This document shows positions 1 through 8,551 of a stretch of 43,699 bases of DNA, one piece after another. The notes under the pieces were generated by a model, which searched no databases, had not been told where the DNA came from, and saw only the letters and a program-made list of their open reading frames with translations. The DNA is from Streptomyces cellulosae (GTDB taxonomy: Bacteria > Actinomycetota > Actinomycetes > Streptomycetales > Streptomycetaceae), in assembly GCA_014655195.1 (NCBI GenBank), contig BNBH01000043.1, positions 1 to 43,699 on the forward strand, read 5' to 3'. The position numbers and the translations under genes were made by a program. The number at the start of each line of letters is the position of its first letter. Within the stretch, counting starts at the first letter, position 1.

Positions 1-299
1 CCGGTGACACCACCCCCCAGGTCATCCGTTCGACAGGGGGCAACAGTCATGCCGGGCCCGGAGGCCAGCGGCCCTCTTGCAGGACCGCGAAAAAGATAAC
101 GGGGCTGTCTGGGTTGGCCTGGCCTGGGCGCGGTCCGGCTTCGCTCCGATCTGCCTCGCGCTTGCGCCGGTACGGCTGGAGTAGGTAAGCGCGCCTACCG
201 GCACGGATTCTGGTTCAGTGGTCACCGGCCTGCTTGCCCGGCATGGCCCGGATTCTGGCGTCAGATCCGTCGGTGCGCCGACACCGGCTCCGTCGTTGC
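1..299. other. No gene recognised at window start
   Basis: I see no convincing coding region here; the open frames are arginine- and proline-rich shadows. A short inverted repeat GTAGG/CCTAC lies near 180-200. The stretch follows the 3' end of the minus-strand M23 gene, so it may be downstream sequence. Confidence 0.4.
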
Positions 300-1550
300 T
301 TACGTCGGGTCGAGGCCATGGCTGCGCAGCCACGCCAGCGGATCGATCGCGGGGCCACCGCCCGGGTGGACTTCCAGGTGGAGGTGAGGGCCCGACGAGT
401 TGCCGGAGCTGCCGGCGTAGCCGATCACGGTCCCCGCCTTGACGTACCCGGAGCGGATCCGGGCACTGGCGAGGTGCGCGTACCAGGTCTGTGTGCCGTC
501 GGGGGCTGTCACCTCGACGATGTTCCCGTAGGAGGAATTCCACTTGGCGACGACCGTGCCGTCGGTCACCGCCATCACGGGTGTGTTCATGGGCACAGGG
601 AAGTCGAGCCCGGTATGCCGGCTCGACCACATGGAGCCGACGGCTCCGAACAGTTCGCCGACTCCTTTCTGCGTGACGGGGAGTACGAACTTCGGGCGCA
701 TTGCCTCCCTGCGTGCGGCCTCCGCCTTCTTGCGGGCCGCTTCCGCGGCTCTGCGCCTCTGTTCCTCCCGCCGCTGCTGTTGAAGGTCGACGCGCTCCTG
801 GGTGCGGGTCGCCCGATCGGCGAAGTCATCGGCTTCCCGGCTCAGTGTGGTGAGCTGGGTGTCGAACTCGCTGTTGGCCGCGGCAGGTTCGACGCTCGGG
901 CCGGGGGCGGCCTGGGGCTCCTTGCCGCCGCTGAAACCGACGGAGGCGGCTGCGATCCCGGCCATACCCAGGAACGCGGCCGAGGGGGCGACGACGGTCA
1001 GGAACGCGGATCCCCGACGGGGCGCCCGGCGACCTCGCCCACTGGCGCGGCGCGACGCTCTCCGGCCAGTGGGGCCGCTGGTTGCGCAGTCTCCTTCGGG
1101 CGCTTCGGGTACGGGCGGCGACGCGATTACCTCGTCGCCGGAAGGCGCTGGGCCGGATATGGCGGGGCCTGATATGTCTGCGTCGGGAGCCGAAGAGTCC
1201 TGGCCGGCGGAGGCCGCCCACTGGTCCCCGTGCCATGGCTCGCTCAGCTCGGTCGGATAGCCGGGGTGCTCCCACGGAAGAGCCGCGTCATGGCCAGAAT
1301 GGGGTGCGGGCCAGGCGTGATCATGGACGACAGGTTCGCCCTGTGTGCCAGGCGCCCCACCGAAGAGTGGATCCGGCTCGGCATATCCGGCGTACGGCTG
1401 CGCGAAGCCGTGATCCGCGTGGCCGTCGACTCGAAGCGGCATTGCCCACTGGGAGCTCTCCGGCCCTGACGAGTGCGGTACGTCGGGGACCACTGCCGAG
1501 GGCCAGGCCCCCGAAGCACGACCGTAGTCCACCAGCACCTTCTCTTTCAC
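300..1550 (-). CDS. M23 (LytM-type) peptidoglycan endopeptidase
   Basis: This 416-residue protein should cleave peptide cross-links in the cell wall outside the membrane. The C-terminal domain (about residues 290-410) has the M23 zinc motifs: HTGLD for the first His and Asp, and HLHLE near the end for the HxH pair. A hydrophobic segment near residues 183-203 probably anchors it, followed by an Arg/Glu/Ala-rich coiled coil (about 215-280). The first 180 residues are low-complexity, rich in Pro, Gly and His, and presumably cytoplasmic. The start is a GTG at 1550 with no strong ribosome site, so a shorter N-terminus is possible. It stands alone on this strand. A weak BlaI-like box, CTAACCTACTACG (1620-1632), lies about 70 bp upstream. 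Family assignment is firm; the cleavage specificity is not visible. Confidence 0.88.
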   Translation of the reverse strand: MKEKVLVDYGRASGAWPSAVVPDVPHSSGPESSQWAMPLRVDGHADHGFAQPYAGYAEPDPLFGGAPGTQGEPVVHDHAWPAPHSGHDAALPWEHPGYPTELSEPWHGDQWAASAGQDSSAPDADISGPAISGPAPSGDEVIASPPVPEAPEGDCATSGPTGRRASRRASGRGRRAPRRGSAFLTVVAPSAAFLGMAGIAAASVGFSGGKEPQAAPGPSVEPAAANSEFDTQLTTLSREADDFADRATRTQERVDLQQQRREEQRRRAAEAARKKAEAARREAMRPKFVLPVTQKGVGELFGAVGSMWSSRHTGLDFPVPMNTPVMAVTDGTVVAKWNSSYGNIVEVTAPDGTQTWYAHLASARIRSGYVKAGTVIGYAGSSGNSSGPHLHLEVHPGGGPAIDPLAWLRSHGLDPT

Positions 1551-1880
1551 CAGGGCAGCCGAGGGGCGGGCGGTGCCTGCGCCTGCGGTGAGGCCGCCTG
1601 ATCCCGGACCAAGCGAATACTAACCTACTACGTAACCATTTCGAGATGGGCGGCCGACCAGGCCGCCCCGCCACTGAGTCTGATGGAGTGTCACTGCAGT
1701 GACCTGCGGCATTCAGCGTGTTGGGTGAGGTTGGTCACGCTGTGAGGGCGAGCGGAGACCATGTGCGACGTCTGTCGTTTGCCCCAGCAGCGGCGGGTGT
1801 CGAGTCGCCGCAGACCGCCGAGACGCACAAGCCGCGCCGCTGAGGAAAACGGTGGCCGACGAACCAGGGGGATTACCGTC
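1551..1880. other. Divergent intergenic region
   Basis: This 330-bp gap separates the minus-strand M23 gene from the plus-strand DUF218 gene and should hold both promoters. It is locally more AT-rich around 1615-1640 (ACTAACCTACTACGTAAC). I see no extra gene: the open frame extending upstream of 1881 is Arg-rich and lacks a ribosome site. Confidence 0.4.
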
Positions 1881-2585
1881 ATGCGTCTATCGCGCCCGCA
1901 CCTGCGCGCTGTTCTCAGGCCGCGCCTCCCGCGCACACGCGCGGTCCAGCGACGGGCCGTGCAGGCTCTGATGCTGCTGTGCGTGCTGGCACTGCTACCC
2001 GTGACGTGGGTGTTCACGACAGCGGACGACCGGCTGCGGACGACGGCCGACGTCCCCCGCACCGATGTCGCCGTGGTCTTCGGCGCGGGCCTGCTGTGGA
2101 ACGGCGAGCCGTCGATCTTCCTCGCCAACCGCCTCGACGCGGCGGCCGAGCTGTACCGCGAGGGTCGCGTCAAGGCAGTCCTGGTCACCGGAGACAACAG
2201 CAGTCACCACTACAACGAACCGCACAGCATGCGGCACTACCTCACCCATCGCGGGGTGCCCGCCGACCGCATCGTCAGTGACTACGCCGGCTTCGACACC
2301 TGGGACTCCTGCGTGCGGGCCAAGAAGATCTTCGGCGTCGACCGGGCGATCCTGGTCAGCCAGGGCTTCCACATCCGCCGGGCGGTCGCCCTGTGCCAGG
2401 AGGCGGGCGTCGACTCGTACGGCGTCAGCGCGGCCGACCACCACGATGCCGTCTGGTACTACGGCGCCACCCGCGAACTGTTCGCCGCGAGCAAGGCGGC
2501 CCTGGACGTGATGGTCGAGCCCGACCCCCAGTTCCTCGGACCGAAGGAACCGGGGGTGGAGAGGGCGCTGGCCGACGCCCCGTGA
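1881..2585 (+). CDS. DUF218 / SanA-YdcF family membrane-anchored protein
   Basis: A 234-residue protein of the DUF218 (ElyC/SanA/YdcF) family, which includes SanA, linked in enterobacteria to the envelope barrier against vancomycin. One N-terminal membrane segment (about residues 25-45) is followed by an outer-facing Rossmann-like domain. That domain begins VAVVFGAGLLWNG, continues with the conserved LVTGDNS strand-turn, and has the later SQGFHIRRA segment. The ATG at 1881 follows a G-rich stretch (CCAGGGGGATT) and gives the usual family length. The frame is open further upstream, but that part is Arg-rich and unlike the family. It converges on the membrane-protein gene ending at 2814. Its enzymatic activity is unknown for the family in general. 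Confidence 0.85.
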   Translation: MRLSRPHLRAVLRPRLPRTRAVQRRAVQALMLLCVLALLPVTWVFTTADDRLRTTADVPRTDVAVVFGAGLLWNGEPSIFLANRLDAAAELYREGRVKAVLVTGDNSSHHYNEPHSMRHYLTHRGVPADRIVSDYAGFDTWDSCVRAKKIFGVDRAILVSQGFHIRRAVALCQEAGVDSYGVSAADHHDAVWYYGATRELFAASKAALDVMVEPDPQFLGPKEPGVERALADAP

Positions 2586-2813
2586 TGAGGCGTCGGCTGA
2601 CGAGCCGTTGAGTCGGCGTGCACATCTCCCGAAGCCGCGCATGACCTGCCGGTCCTCCGCCGCCCACAGGACGTGGACCTCGTGCCGTTCAAGCGACGCC
2701 CTCACCGAGGCCGGTCGCCCAGGCTGGCACGCGCGGCCCACCGCCCCGCCGCCGTGCCGGACCAGCACTCCGACAGCCGGGCCATGATCGTCCCGCCGTG
2801 GGGAGTGGCACGC

Positions 2814-4241
2814 TCATGCCTGGGGCAGCTGTGTGCGGCCGCGGCCGGAGCGGGCGACGGCGACCAGGATGACCCCCGACAGCCCGTACAGCGCGACGGC
2901 GGCGGTCATCCTGCCCGCGCCGTCCTTCTGCGGGGCGGGAGGGAGGTAGAGCGGCCGAGTCTCCTGCAGAACCTGTGAGGATCCGGCCTCGACCGGTATC
3001 CAGGTCTCCGTCGACCGCGTCCCGGTGTCGGGGAAGGCGGCGTAGACGAACCAGCGACCGGAATCCGGCACCACGATGCTCCCGCGGTAGACGCCGCTGC
3101 CGGACGATTGAAGGGGTGCGGACAGTTCCTCCCCGGCACGTCGTGCGACGAGGGTGGCGCCACTCGTTGTGCCCGGCTCCGGAGCCACGGTGACGTCGAT
3201 GCGGGAGCCGCGCACCATCGCCCGCCAGCGGGCCTCGCCGGCCTCGGTTCCCTGGCCCGGGTCGTGCGCGACCGCTCGCCCGGTCGACAGCAGGGGCAGC
3301 GCCAACGTCAGCGCGGCGACCGCGAGCCCGGCCGTCCGGATGAACGGGAGCCCGGTGCGCGGCAGTCCCTCGGCAAGGAGCACGACCAGTGCCGAGCCGC
3401 CGAGCGAGACCAGCAGGGATGGCACGATCCGGTCGGCCGCGAGGGTCGTGCCGTGCGGCAGGACGGGAAGCAGCGGCACGTACGCCGCGTGTACGGCGAG
3501 GGGAACGACCGGCGCCAGCCCCCACGGAGACGTCCGCCACCCCCGGACCACATCGGCCGCGAGGGCTACGACGAGCACGGGCGGCACGATCGGAGTGGAG
3601 TGCCCGAGACCGGCGAGGACCGGAATCACCGCCAGCCGCACGGCGGTGGCGACCAGGGCCGCGCGTGTGACGGCCCATGGGTGCGGGTCGAACCGCCGGA
3701 TCAGCACGATCGCCAGGGTGATCCCGGTGGCGGCGGCGGGCAGGAACCAGACGGGCGAGTACTGCGGTACGTCGGATTCGTACTCCATGACCGGCGCCAG
3801 CGAGGCGGCGAGCACGAGTCCGCTGCCGAGCACCAGCGACCCGCCGCCGCCCTCGGCGGCAATGGCCCGCAGGAGGGTGACGGCCAGGGCGAACGTGGCC
3901 ACGATGGCGAGCAGGTGCGGCGGGCTCCACAGCACCGCATCCCGGCCGAACGCGACGTGCCAGGCCTCGTCCGCCGGAGCCGAGATGCCGATGGCTCCGG
4001 CGGACACGACCGCCCATCGCAGCAGTGGGTCCGCCATCGTCGTACGAAGGTCCTGGCCACGGGACCTCTCGATCCCCCACCACGCGGTGGCGGCGAGAGT
4101 CACCATGAGGGAGCCGTAGAGCAGCGCGTGCGGTGGGCTCCAGAAGGTGTCCCGGCCCACGTCGGTGTGCAGGGAGTCGTCCCAGTACATGGCGAACAGT
4201 GCCAGCAGCCCGCCTGCCGCCGCGGTGATGAGCCGGTTCAT
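2814..4241 (-). CDS. Polytopic membrane protein with duplicated GRD/WSPPH motif, copper-box controlled
   Basis: A 475-residue protein I cannot place in a named family. The first 340 residues hold about ten membrane spans. Near the N-terminus a motif is duplicated: first WDDSLHTDVGRD with WSPPH close behind (residues ~20-38), then DEAWHVAFGRD with WSPPH about 70 residues later. The repeated Asp, His and Pro-Pro-His residues at membrane edges could bind metal. After about residue 345 comes an extracytoplasmic beta-rich domain (VYRGSIVVPDSGRWFVYAAF) reminiscent of YtkA/FixH/CopC-like domains, and then a last membrane span. A CsoR-like box (4287-4305) lies 46 bp upstream of the ATG, suggesting copper-responsive expression. 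The neighbouring ResB/CcsA and multicopper oxidase fit a copper or cytochrome role. The function itself is inference. Confidence 0.8.
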   Translation of the reverse strand: MNRLITAAAGGLLALFAMYWDDSLHTDVGRDTFWSPPHALLYGSLMVTLAATAWWGIERSRGQDLRTTMADPLLRWAVVSAGAIGISAPADEAWHVAFGRDAVLWSPPHLLAIVATFALAVTLLRAIAAEGGGGSLVLGSGLVLAASLAPVMEYESDVPQYSPVWFLPAAATGITLAIVLIRRFDPHPWAVTRAALVATAVRLAVIPVLAGLGHSTPIVPPVLVVALAADVVRGWRTSPWGLAPVVPLAVHAAYVPLLPVLPHGTTLAADRIVPSLLVSLGGSALVVLLAEGLPRTGLPFIRTAGLAVAALTLALPLLSTGRAVAHDPGQGTEAGEARWRAMVRGSRIDVTVAPEPGTTSGATLVARRAGEELSAPLQSSGSGVYRGSIVVPDSGRWFVYAAFPDTGTRSTETWIPVEAGSSQVLQETRPLYLPPAPQKDGAGRMTAAVALYGLSGVILVAVARSGRGRTQLPQA

Positions 4242-4286
4242 GCTCTCCGTCTGCCTTCGGGGTGAGTGATGGCTATGCGGTGAGCG

Positions 4287-4305
4287 TATACCCCTAGGGG
4301 GTATA
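4287..4305. promoter_or_regulatory. CsoR-like copper operator
   Basis: The sequence TATACCCCTAGGGGGTATA is a near-perfect palindrome of the C-tract/G-tract type bound by CsoR-family copper sensors in actinobacteria. It lies 46 bp before the start of the minus-strand membrane protein gene and just after the L,D-transpeptidase stop codon, so it probably sits over that gene's promoter. A matching box is at 8491-8509. No csoR gene is in the window. Confidence 0.65.
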
Positions 4306-4320
4306 AGGGAACCCTGTGGG

Positions 4321-5535
4321 TCAGTCGAGGGCGCTGCCCTTCTTCCAGGTCTCCCAGTCGACGTTCCAGGCTCCGTAGCCGTTGTTGACCGCCACGGTGT
4401 CCGTGGAGTTGACGACGGTGACGGGGTCGCCGAGGTGGACCTGGTCGTAGAACCACTTGGCGTCCGCCGTGCTCATGCCGATGCAGCCGTGGCTGGCGTT
4501 GACGCGGCCGAACTTGCCCTCGTTCCAGGGTGCCGCGTGGGCGTACGTCCCCGAGGGGGTGAGCTGGACGTCCCACTTCACCGACTCCATGTCGTACGCC
4601 TCGGGGCCGAAGATGCCGACCGTGGCGGAGTTCATGCGGATGCTGGGGACCTTGCTCAGCACGACCATCGTGCCGTTCCAGGTCTCGAAGTCCTTCTTGC
4701 CGGTGGAGACCTTCAGCGTGCGCAGCGTCTTGCCGTTTTTCGCCACCGTCATCGTCTTCTTCACGACGTCCACGGTGCTGGTCACGGCATCGCCGATGGT
4801 GAAATTCACGACGCGCTGCTGAGTGCCGTACACGGCGTTGCCCGCATCGACGCCGGCCAGGTCCATGCGCAGGGTGACCTTGGTGCCCGGCTTCCAGAAC
4901 TCCTTGGGGCGGTAGTCGACGCGGTCCTTGCCGTCGCGGTCCTTCATCCAGCTCCAGGCACCCTCGACCGCCGGGGAGGACGTGACCTTGAGCTTCCGCT
5001 CGACCGCCGCCTTGTCGTGGATCGGCTTGTTGAACGTGATCGACACCGGCATGGCGACACCGACCTTCGCGCCCTTGTCGGGGTTGTAGGTGCCGACGAA
5101 GGTGTTCTCGGCCGCCTCCGTAGTGAAGGAGGCGGTATCGGTGAGGGCCGACCCGTCGGACGCCTTGCCCTTGGCGTTCACCGTGTAGGTCGCGCCCGGG
5201 GCGAGCGGCGTGCTCGAGGTCCATACGGACTTGTCCTTGGACCAGGTGCCCGAGAGCTTGCCCGGGCCGGGGGAGATGACCTCGACGGACGACAGGGACC
5301 CGCCCTGGGCGCGCACCGTCACCTTCCGGCTGACCGGCACCTTCTGGCTCTCGGCGCCCGGCTCCACGACTATCGCAGCCGGGCCGCCGTTCTTCCCGCC
5401 GTCGGCCGCCAAGTCCGAGCTGCTGTCCGCCTTGCCGCCGGCGCTGCACGCGGCGAGGACGACGGCAGCGGCGGAGGCGAGCGCGAGCGGCTGTACGGTC
5501 CGGCGGCTCAGCCGTGCTGTCAGGCGCTGTCGCAT
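4321..5535 (-). CDS. L,D-transpeptidase lipoprotein with Ig-like domains
   Basis: A 404-residue exported lipoprotein that should form 3-3 cross-links in peptidoglycan. The signal peptide ends in a lipobox (VVLAACS, Cys about 30). Two Ig-like domains occupy roughly residues 60-250, as in mycobacterial LdtMt2-type enzymes. The YkuD catalytic domain follows (about 255-375), with the catalytic segment SHGCIGMS containing the active Cys and preceding His. The ATG at 5535 has a good ribosome site (GGAGAGGGG); a much longer open frame upstream is only the antisense of resB. A partial BlaI-like box, CTAAGTGCTTTCG, sits 30 bp upstream, which would make sense for an enzyme that bypasses beta-lactam-sensitive cross-linking, though that link is tentative. 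Confidence 0.92.
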   Translation of the reverse strand: MRQRLTARLSRRTVQPLALASAAAVVLAACSAGGKADSSSDLAADGGKNGGPAAIVVEPGAESQKVPVSRKVTVRAQGGSLSSVEVISPGPGKLSGTWSKDKSVWTSSTPLAPGATYTVNAKGKASDGSALTDTASFTTEAAENTFVGTYNPDKGAKVGVAMPVSITFNKPIHDKAAVERKLKVTSSPAVEGAWSWMKDRDGKDRVDYRPKEFWKPGTKVTLRMDLAGVDAGNAVYGTQQRVVNFTIGDAVTSTVDVVKKTMTVAKNGKTLRTLKVSTGKKDFETWNGTMVVLSKVPSIRMNSATVGIFGPEAYDMESVKWDVQLTPSGTYAHAAPWNEGKFGRVNASHGCIGMSTADAKWFYDQVHLGDPVTVVNSTDTVAVNNGYGAWNVDWETWKKGSALD

Positions 5536-5564
5536 GACACCCCTCTCCAGAGTCTCTAAAGGAG

Positions 5565-5577
5565 CTAAGTGCTTTCG
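5565..5577. promoter_or_regulatory. Weak BlaI-like box upstream of L,D-transpeptidase gene
   Basis: CTAAGTGCTTTCG has one perfect half-site and three of five matches in the other arm of the CTAAG-N3-CTTAG pattern. The distance to the start codon (30 bp) is almost the same as that of the perfect corA box. It also lies in the divergent region before resB. Confidence 0.35.
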
Positions 5578-5670
5578 TAGACGAGTGAATGACGCACTCG
5601 GTTCCCGGAATCGGCAGGCTGGCGCGGGGCCGGGTGCAGAACGGATTCTGCCGTATGGCAGACTCCTCAC

Positions 5671-7359
5671 GTGGCTACTAGTGATTTTCGTAGTCTCGCT
5701 GATCCACCCGCGCAAGGCGATGCGTCCGCGAGCGACTCCGCGCGGCAGGACGGCGAGCCCAAGGGGCTCGGGCCGGTCGGCTGGCTGCGCTGGTTCTGGC
5801 GTTCGCTGACCTCGATGCGTACGGCGCTGATCCTGCTGCTCCTGCTCGCGCTCGCCGCAGTGCCCGGCTCCCTGGTCCCCCAGGAGGGGAGGCAACCCGC
5901 CCAGGCCGCGGACTTCCGCGAGCGCAACCCGAACCTCGCACCGCTCCTGGACAAGCTCGGCTTCTTCGACGTCTACTCCTCGCCCTGGTTCGCCGCCGTC
6001 TACCTGCTGCTCTTCATCTCGCTGGCCGGCTGCATCGTGCCGCGGATCCTGCAGTACGTGCGCACCCTCCGCTCCCACCCGCCGGCCGCGCCCAAGCGGC
6101 TCGACCGCCTGCCTCAGCACTGCAGCTGGACGGCGTCGGCGGACCGGGGCGAGGTGCTGCTCACCGGCGCGGACCTGCTGCGGCGGCGGCGCTTCCGCGT
6201 CGCCGTCCACATGGAGGGGAACGGCTCGGTCGCGGCGGAGAAGGGGTACCTGCGCGAGGCAGGGAACCTGCTGTTCCACGCCTCCCTGTTCGGGCTTCTC
6301 ATCGCGCTCGCCGTCGGCAGTCTCTTCGGCACGACCGGCCAAAAGCTGGTCCTGGAGGGGGACAGCTTCACCAACACCCTCACGCAGTACGACGACTTCA
6401 GCCCCGGCACGCTGGCCTCCGCCGACAGCCTGAAGCCGTTCAGCTTCCGGCTCAAGGGCTTCTCGGCCACGTATCAGCGCAGCGACCCGCAGCGCGGCAC
6501 CGCGAGCTCCTTCGTCGCGCGCCTGAACTACAGCACGAGCGACGGCGGGCCGAGTCGGGACACCCTGGTCGAGGTAAACAAGCCGTTGGAGGTGGACGGC
6601 TCCAAGGTCTTCCTGCTCGGCCACGGCTACGCCCCGGTCGTCACCGTCCGCGACGGCAAGGGCGAGATCGCGTGGCAGGGGCCCGCCGCGTTCCTTCCGC
6701 AGGACGGCAACCTGACCTCGACGGGCGTGATCAAGGCACCGGACGCCCGCAACCGCAACGGCAAGCGGGACGGCCTCGGCTTCACGGGCCTCTTCCTGCC
6801 CACCGTCCAGCTGGACTTGAACGGCTGGCGGTCCTCCTTCCCTGCCACGGACGACCCGGCGTTGGTCCTGACTGCCTTCCACGGCGACCTCGGCATGGAC
6901 AGCGGGAAGCCGCAGAACGTCTACCAGCTCGACTCAAGCCGGATGACCCAGTTCCGCAAGGCCGACGGCTCCCCGTTCGCGCAGGCGCTGCGCCCCGGCG
7001 ACCGGATGACACTGCCCGGTGGTGCCGGCTCACTCACCTTCGACGGCATCAAGCAGTGGGCGAGCTTCCAGATCGCCCGCAACCCCAGCAACAGCATGGC
7101 TCTGTGGAGTTCGGTCGCCATGGGACTCGGCCTGTGCGCGTCGCTCTTCGTCCGCCGACGGCGGGTGTGGGTGCGTGTGGAGCCCACGCTCTCCGATCGC
7201 GTACGGATCACGGTCGCCGGACTGGACCCCAGTGGTACCGACCGGACGGCCGAGGAAGTGGCCGAGCTCGCCGAGGAGTTGCGCGAGCGGTACCCCGACT
7301 TGAAGAACGTCAAGGCAGACGTGGAAACCCCCGAGCCCCTGCCTCAGGAGCAGACGTGA
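5671..7359 (+). CDS. resB: Cytochrome c biogenesis protein ResB
   Basis: A 562-residue ResB (Ccs1) protein, one half of the System II heme-delivery and ligation complex that matures cytochromes c outside the membrane. Membrane spans lie near residues 50-68, 107-127, 203-223 and 478-498, with a large extracytoplasmic domain between the last two, as is typical. The N-terminal FWRSLTSMRTALILLLLLAL segment is family-characteristic. The start is GTG at 5671; there is no in-frame ATG nearby and no strong ribosome site. The stop overlaps the ccsA start by 4 bp (GTGA), so the two are translationally coupled. It sits between the L,D-transpeptidase (divergent) and the multicopper oxidase operon. Confidence 0.93.
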   Translation: MATSDFRSLADPPAQGDASASDSARQDGEPKGLGPVGWLRWFWRSLTSMRTALILLLLLALAAVPGSLVPQEGRQPAQAADFRERNPNLAPLLDKLGFFDVYSSPWFAAVYLLLFISLAGCIVPRILQYVRTLRSHPPAAPKRLDRLPQHCSWTASADRGEVLLTGADLLRRRRFRVAVHMEGNGSVAAEKGYLREAGNLLFHASLFGLLIALAVGSLFGTTGQKLVLEGDSFTNTLTQYDDFSPGTLASADSLKPFSFRLKGFSATYQRSDPQRGTASSFVARLNYSTSDGGPSRDTLVEVNKPLEVDGSKVFLLGHGYAPVVTVRDGKGEIAWQGPAAFLPQDGNLTSTGVIKAPDARNRNGKRDGLGFTGLFLPTVQLDLNGWRSSFPATDDPALVLTAFHGDLGMDSGKPQNVYQLDSSRMTQFRKADGSPFAQALRPGDRMTLPGGAGSLTFDGIKQWASFQIARNPSNSMALWSSVAMGLGLCASLFVRRRRVWVRVEPTLSDRVRITVAGLDPSGTDRTAEEVAELAEELRERYPDLKNVKADVETPEPLPQEQT

Positions 7360-8462
7360 GCAACACCTCTCTCGCGGACCAGAACCTGGCCCAGCTCGCC
7401 AACTGGCTGATGTACTCGGCGATCGCCGTCTATCTGCTCGCCTTCGTCGCCGCGTGCGCGGAGTGGGCGTTCGGAAGCCGAGGGCCGGGCGGTCGTACGT
7501 CCGCCGGGTCTTCGGCGGAACAACAGACTCCGGTCGCGCCCTCACGCGGCCGGACAAGGAGCGCGGTCGTGGGCGGTGCGTCGGGAAGCAGCACGCAAGT
7601 GCTGGCACCGCCCGCGGCCGCGCCTCCGGAGAAACCCCAGGTGCCGGTGGGAGACGGTCCCGGAGCAGCCGGAAGCAGCCCCAAGGCCGACCTCGTCGGA
7701 CGGATCGGCGTCTCGCTGACCGTGCTGGCTCTTCTGCTGCACTCCGGCTCGGTGCTGACCCGCGGTCTCGCGGTGAGTCGTCCGCCATGGGGCAACATGT
7801 ACGAGTTCTCCACCGCCTTCGCCCTCATGGCGTCGGCCGCGTACGTCGGCCTGCTCGCCGCCCGTAAGCCCGTGAGATGGCTGGGAGTCCCGGTCCTGTT
7901 CTCGGTCCTGCTCACCCTCGGTCTCGCGGTGTCGGTGCTGTACGTCGACTCCGCCCAACTCGTGCCCGCCCTGCACTCCTACTGGCTGTGGATCCACGTC
8001 TCCGCCGCGATCATCTCCGGCGGCGTGTTCCACACCGCTGCCGTGGTCAGCTTGCTGTACCTGTTCCGCGACCGGTGGGAGCGTGCAGCGGCGGCCGGTC
8101 GTGAGCAGAGCCGGGCAGCTGCGCTGCTGGGGCGTTTGCCGTCCGCACGGACGCTGGACAAGCTGGCCTACCGGCTGACCGCTCTGGTCTTCCCCCTGTG
8201 GACGTTCGCGATCATCGCCGGTGCAGTGTGGGCGGAGGCCGCCTGGGGCCGCTACTGGGGCTGGGACCCCAAGGAGACGTGGGCCTTCATCACCTGGGTG
8301 GCCTACGCGGCGTACCTGCATGCCCGTGCCACCGCCGGGTGGAAGGGGCGGCGCGCGGCGGTGCTCGGCCTCGTGGCCTTCGCCACGTTCGTCTTCAACT
8401 ACTACGGCGTCAACATCTTCATTACCGGCCTGCACTCGTACGGAGGGCTGCCGACCAAGTGA
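7356..8462 (+). CDS. ccsA: Cytochrome c biogenesis protein CcsA/ResC (WWD domain)
   Basis: A 368-residue multi-span protein that partners ResB to export heme and attach it to CXXCH motifs of apocytochromes. The tryptophan-rich heme-handling WWD motif is present as WGRYWGWDPKETWAF around residue 300, and the family's conserved ending (FNYYGVNIF..GLHSYGG) follows. A first span (about 13-33) is separated from the rest by an Ala/Pro/Gly-rich cytoplasmic loop (about 40-105). The GTG start at 7356 overlaps the resB stop. The open frame continues far upstream inside resB, but that is a shadow. The gene ends 28 bp before a CsoR-like operator that starts the next transcription unit. Confidence 0.93.
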   Translation: MSNTSLADQNLAQLANWLMYSAIAVYLLAFVAACAEWAFGSRGPGGRTSAGSSAEQQTPVAPSRGRTRSAVVGGASGSSTQVLAPPAAAPPEKPQVPVGDGPGAAGSSPKADLVGRIGVSLTVLALLLHSGSVLTRGLAVSRPPWGNMYEFSTAFALMASAAYVGLLAARKPVRWLGVPVLFSVLLTLGLAVSVLYVDSAQLVPALHSYWLWIHVSAAIISGGVFHTAAVVSLLYLFRDRWERAAAAGREQSRAAALLGRLPSARTLDKLAYRLTALVFPLWTFAIIAGAVWAEAAWGRYWGWDPKETWAFITWVAYAAYLHARATAGWKGRRAAVLGLVAFATFVFNYYGVNIFITGLHSYGGLPTK

Positions 8463-8490
8463 CGATCTGATCTGTCCTTCGATGTTGTAG

Positions 8491-8509
8491 CTTACCCCCG
8501 GGGGGTAAG
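8491..8509. promoter_or_regulatory. CsoR-like copper operator
   Basis: CTTACCCCCGGGGGGTAAG is a near-perfect palindrome with the same C-run/G-run core as the box at 4287-4305. It lies 43 bp upstream of the DUF6153-type gene, which is followed by the multicopper oxidase, and should control both. Confidence 0.68.
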
Positions 8510-8551
8510 ATGCCTACGTCGGCGAACGGCAAGCGCGACCAGGTGGAGATC

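Noticed and set aside
1620..1632. CTAACCTACTACG as a BlaI box before the M23 gene
   Set aside because: Only 7 of 10 arm positions match, too weak to list as a feature.
5536..6882. Long in-frame extension upstream of the L,D-transpeptidase start
   Set aside because: It is antisense to resB; the lipoprotein signal and ribosome site put the start at 5535.
6672..7355. Long in-frame extension upstream of ccsA
   Set aside because: Shadow of resB in another frame; the GTGA overlap and a first membrane span place the start at 7356.
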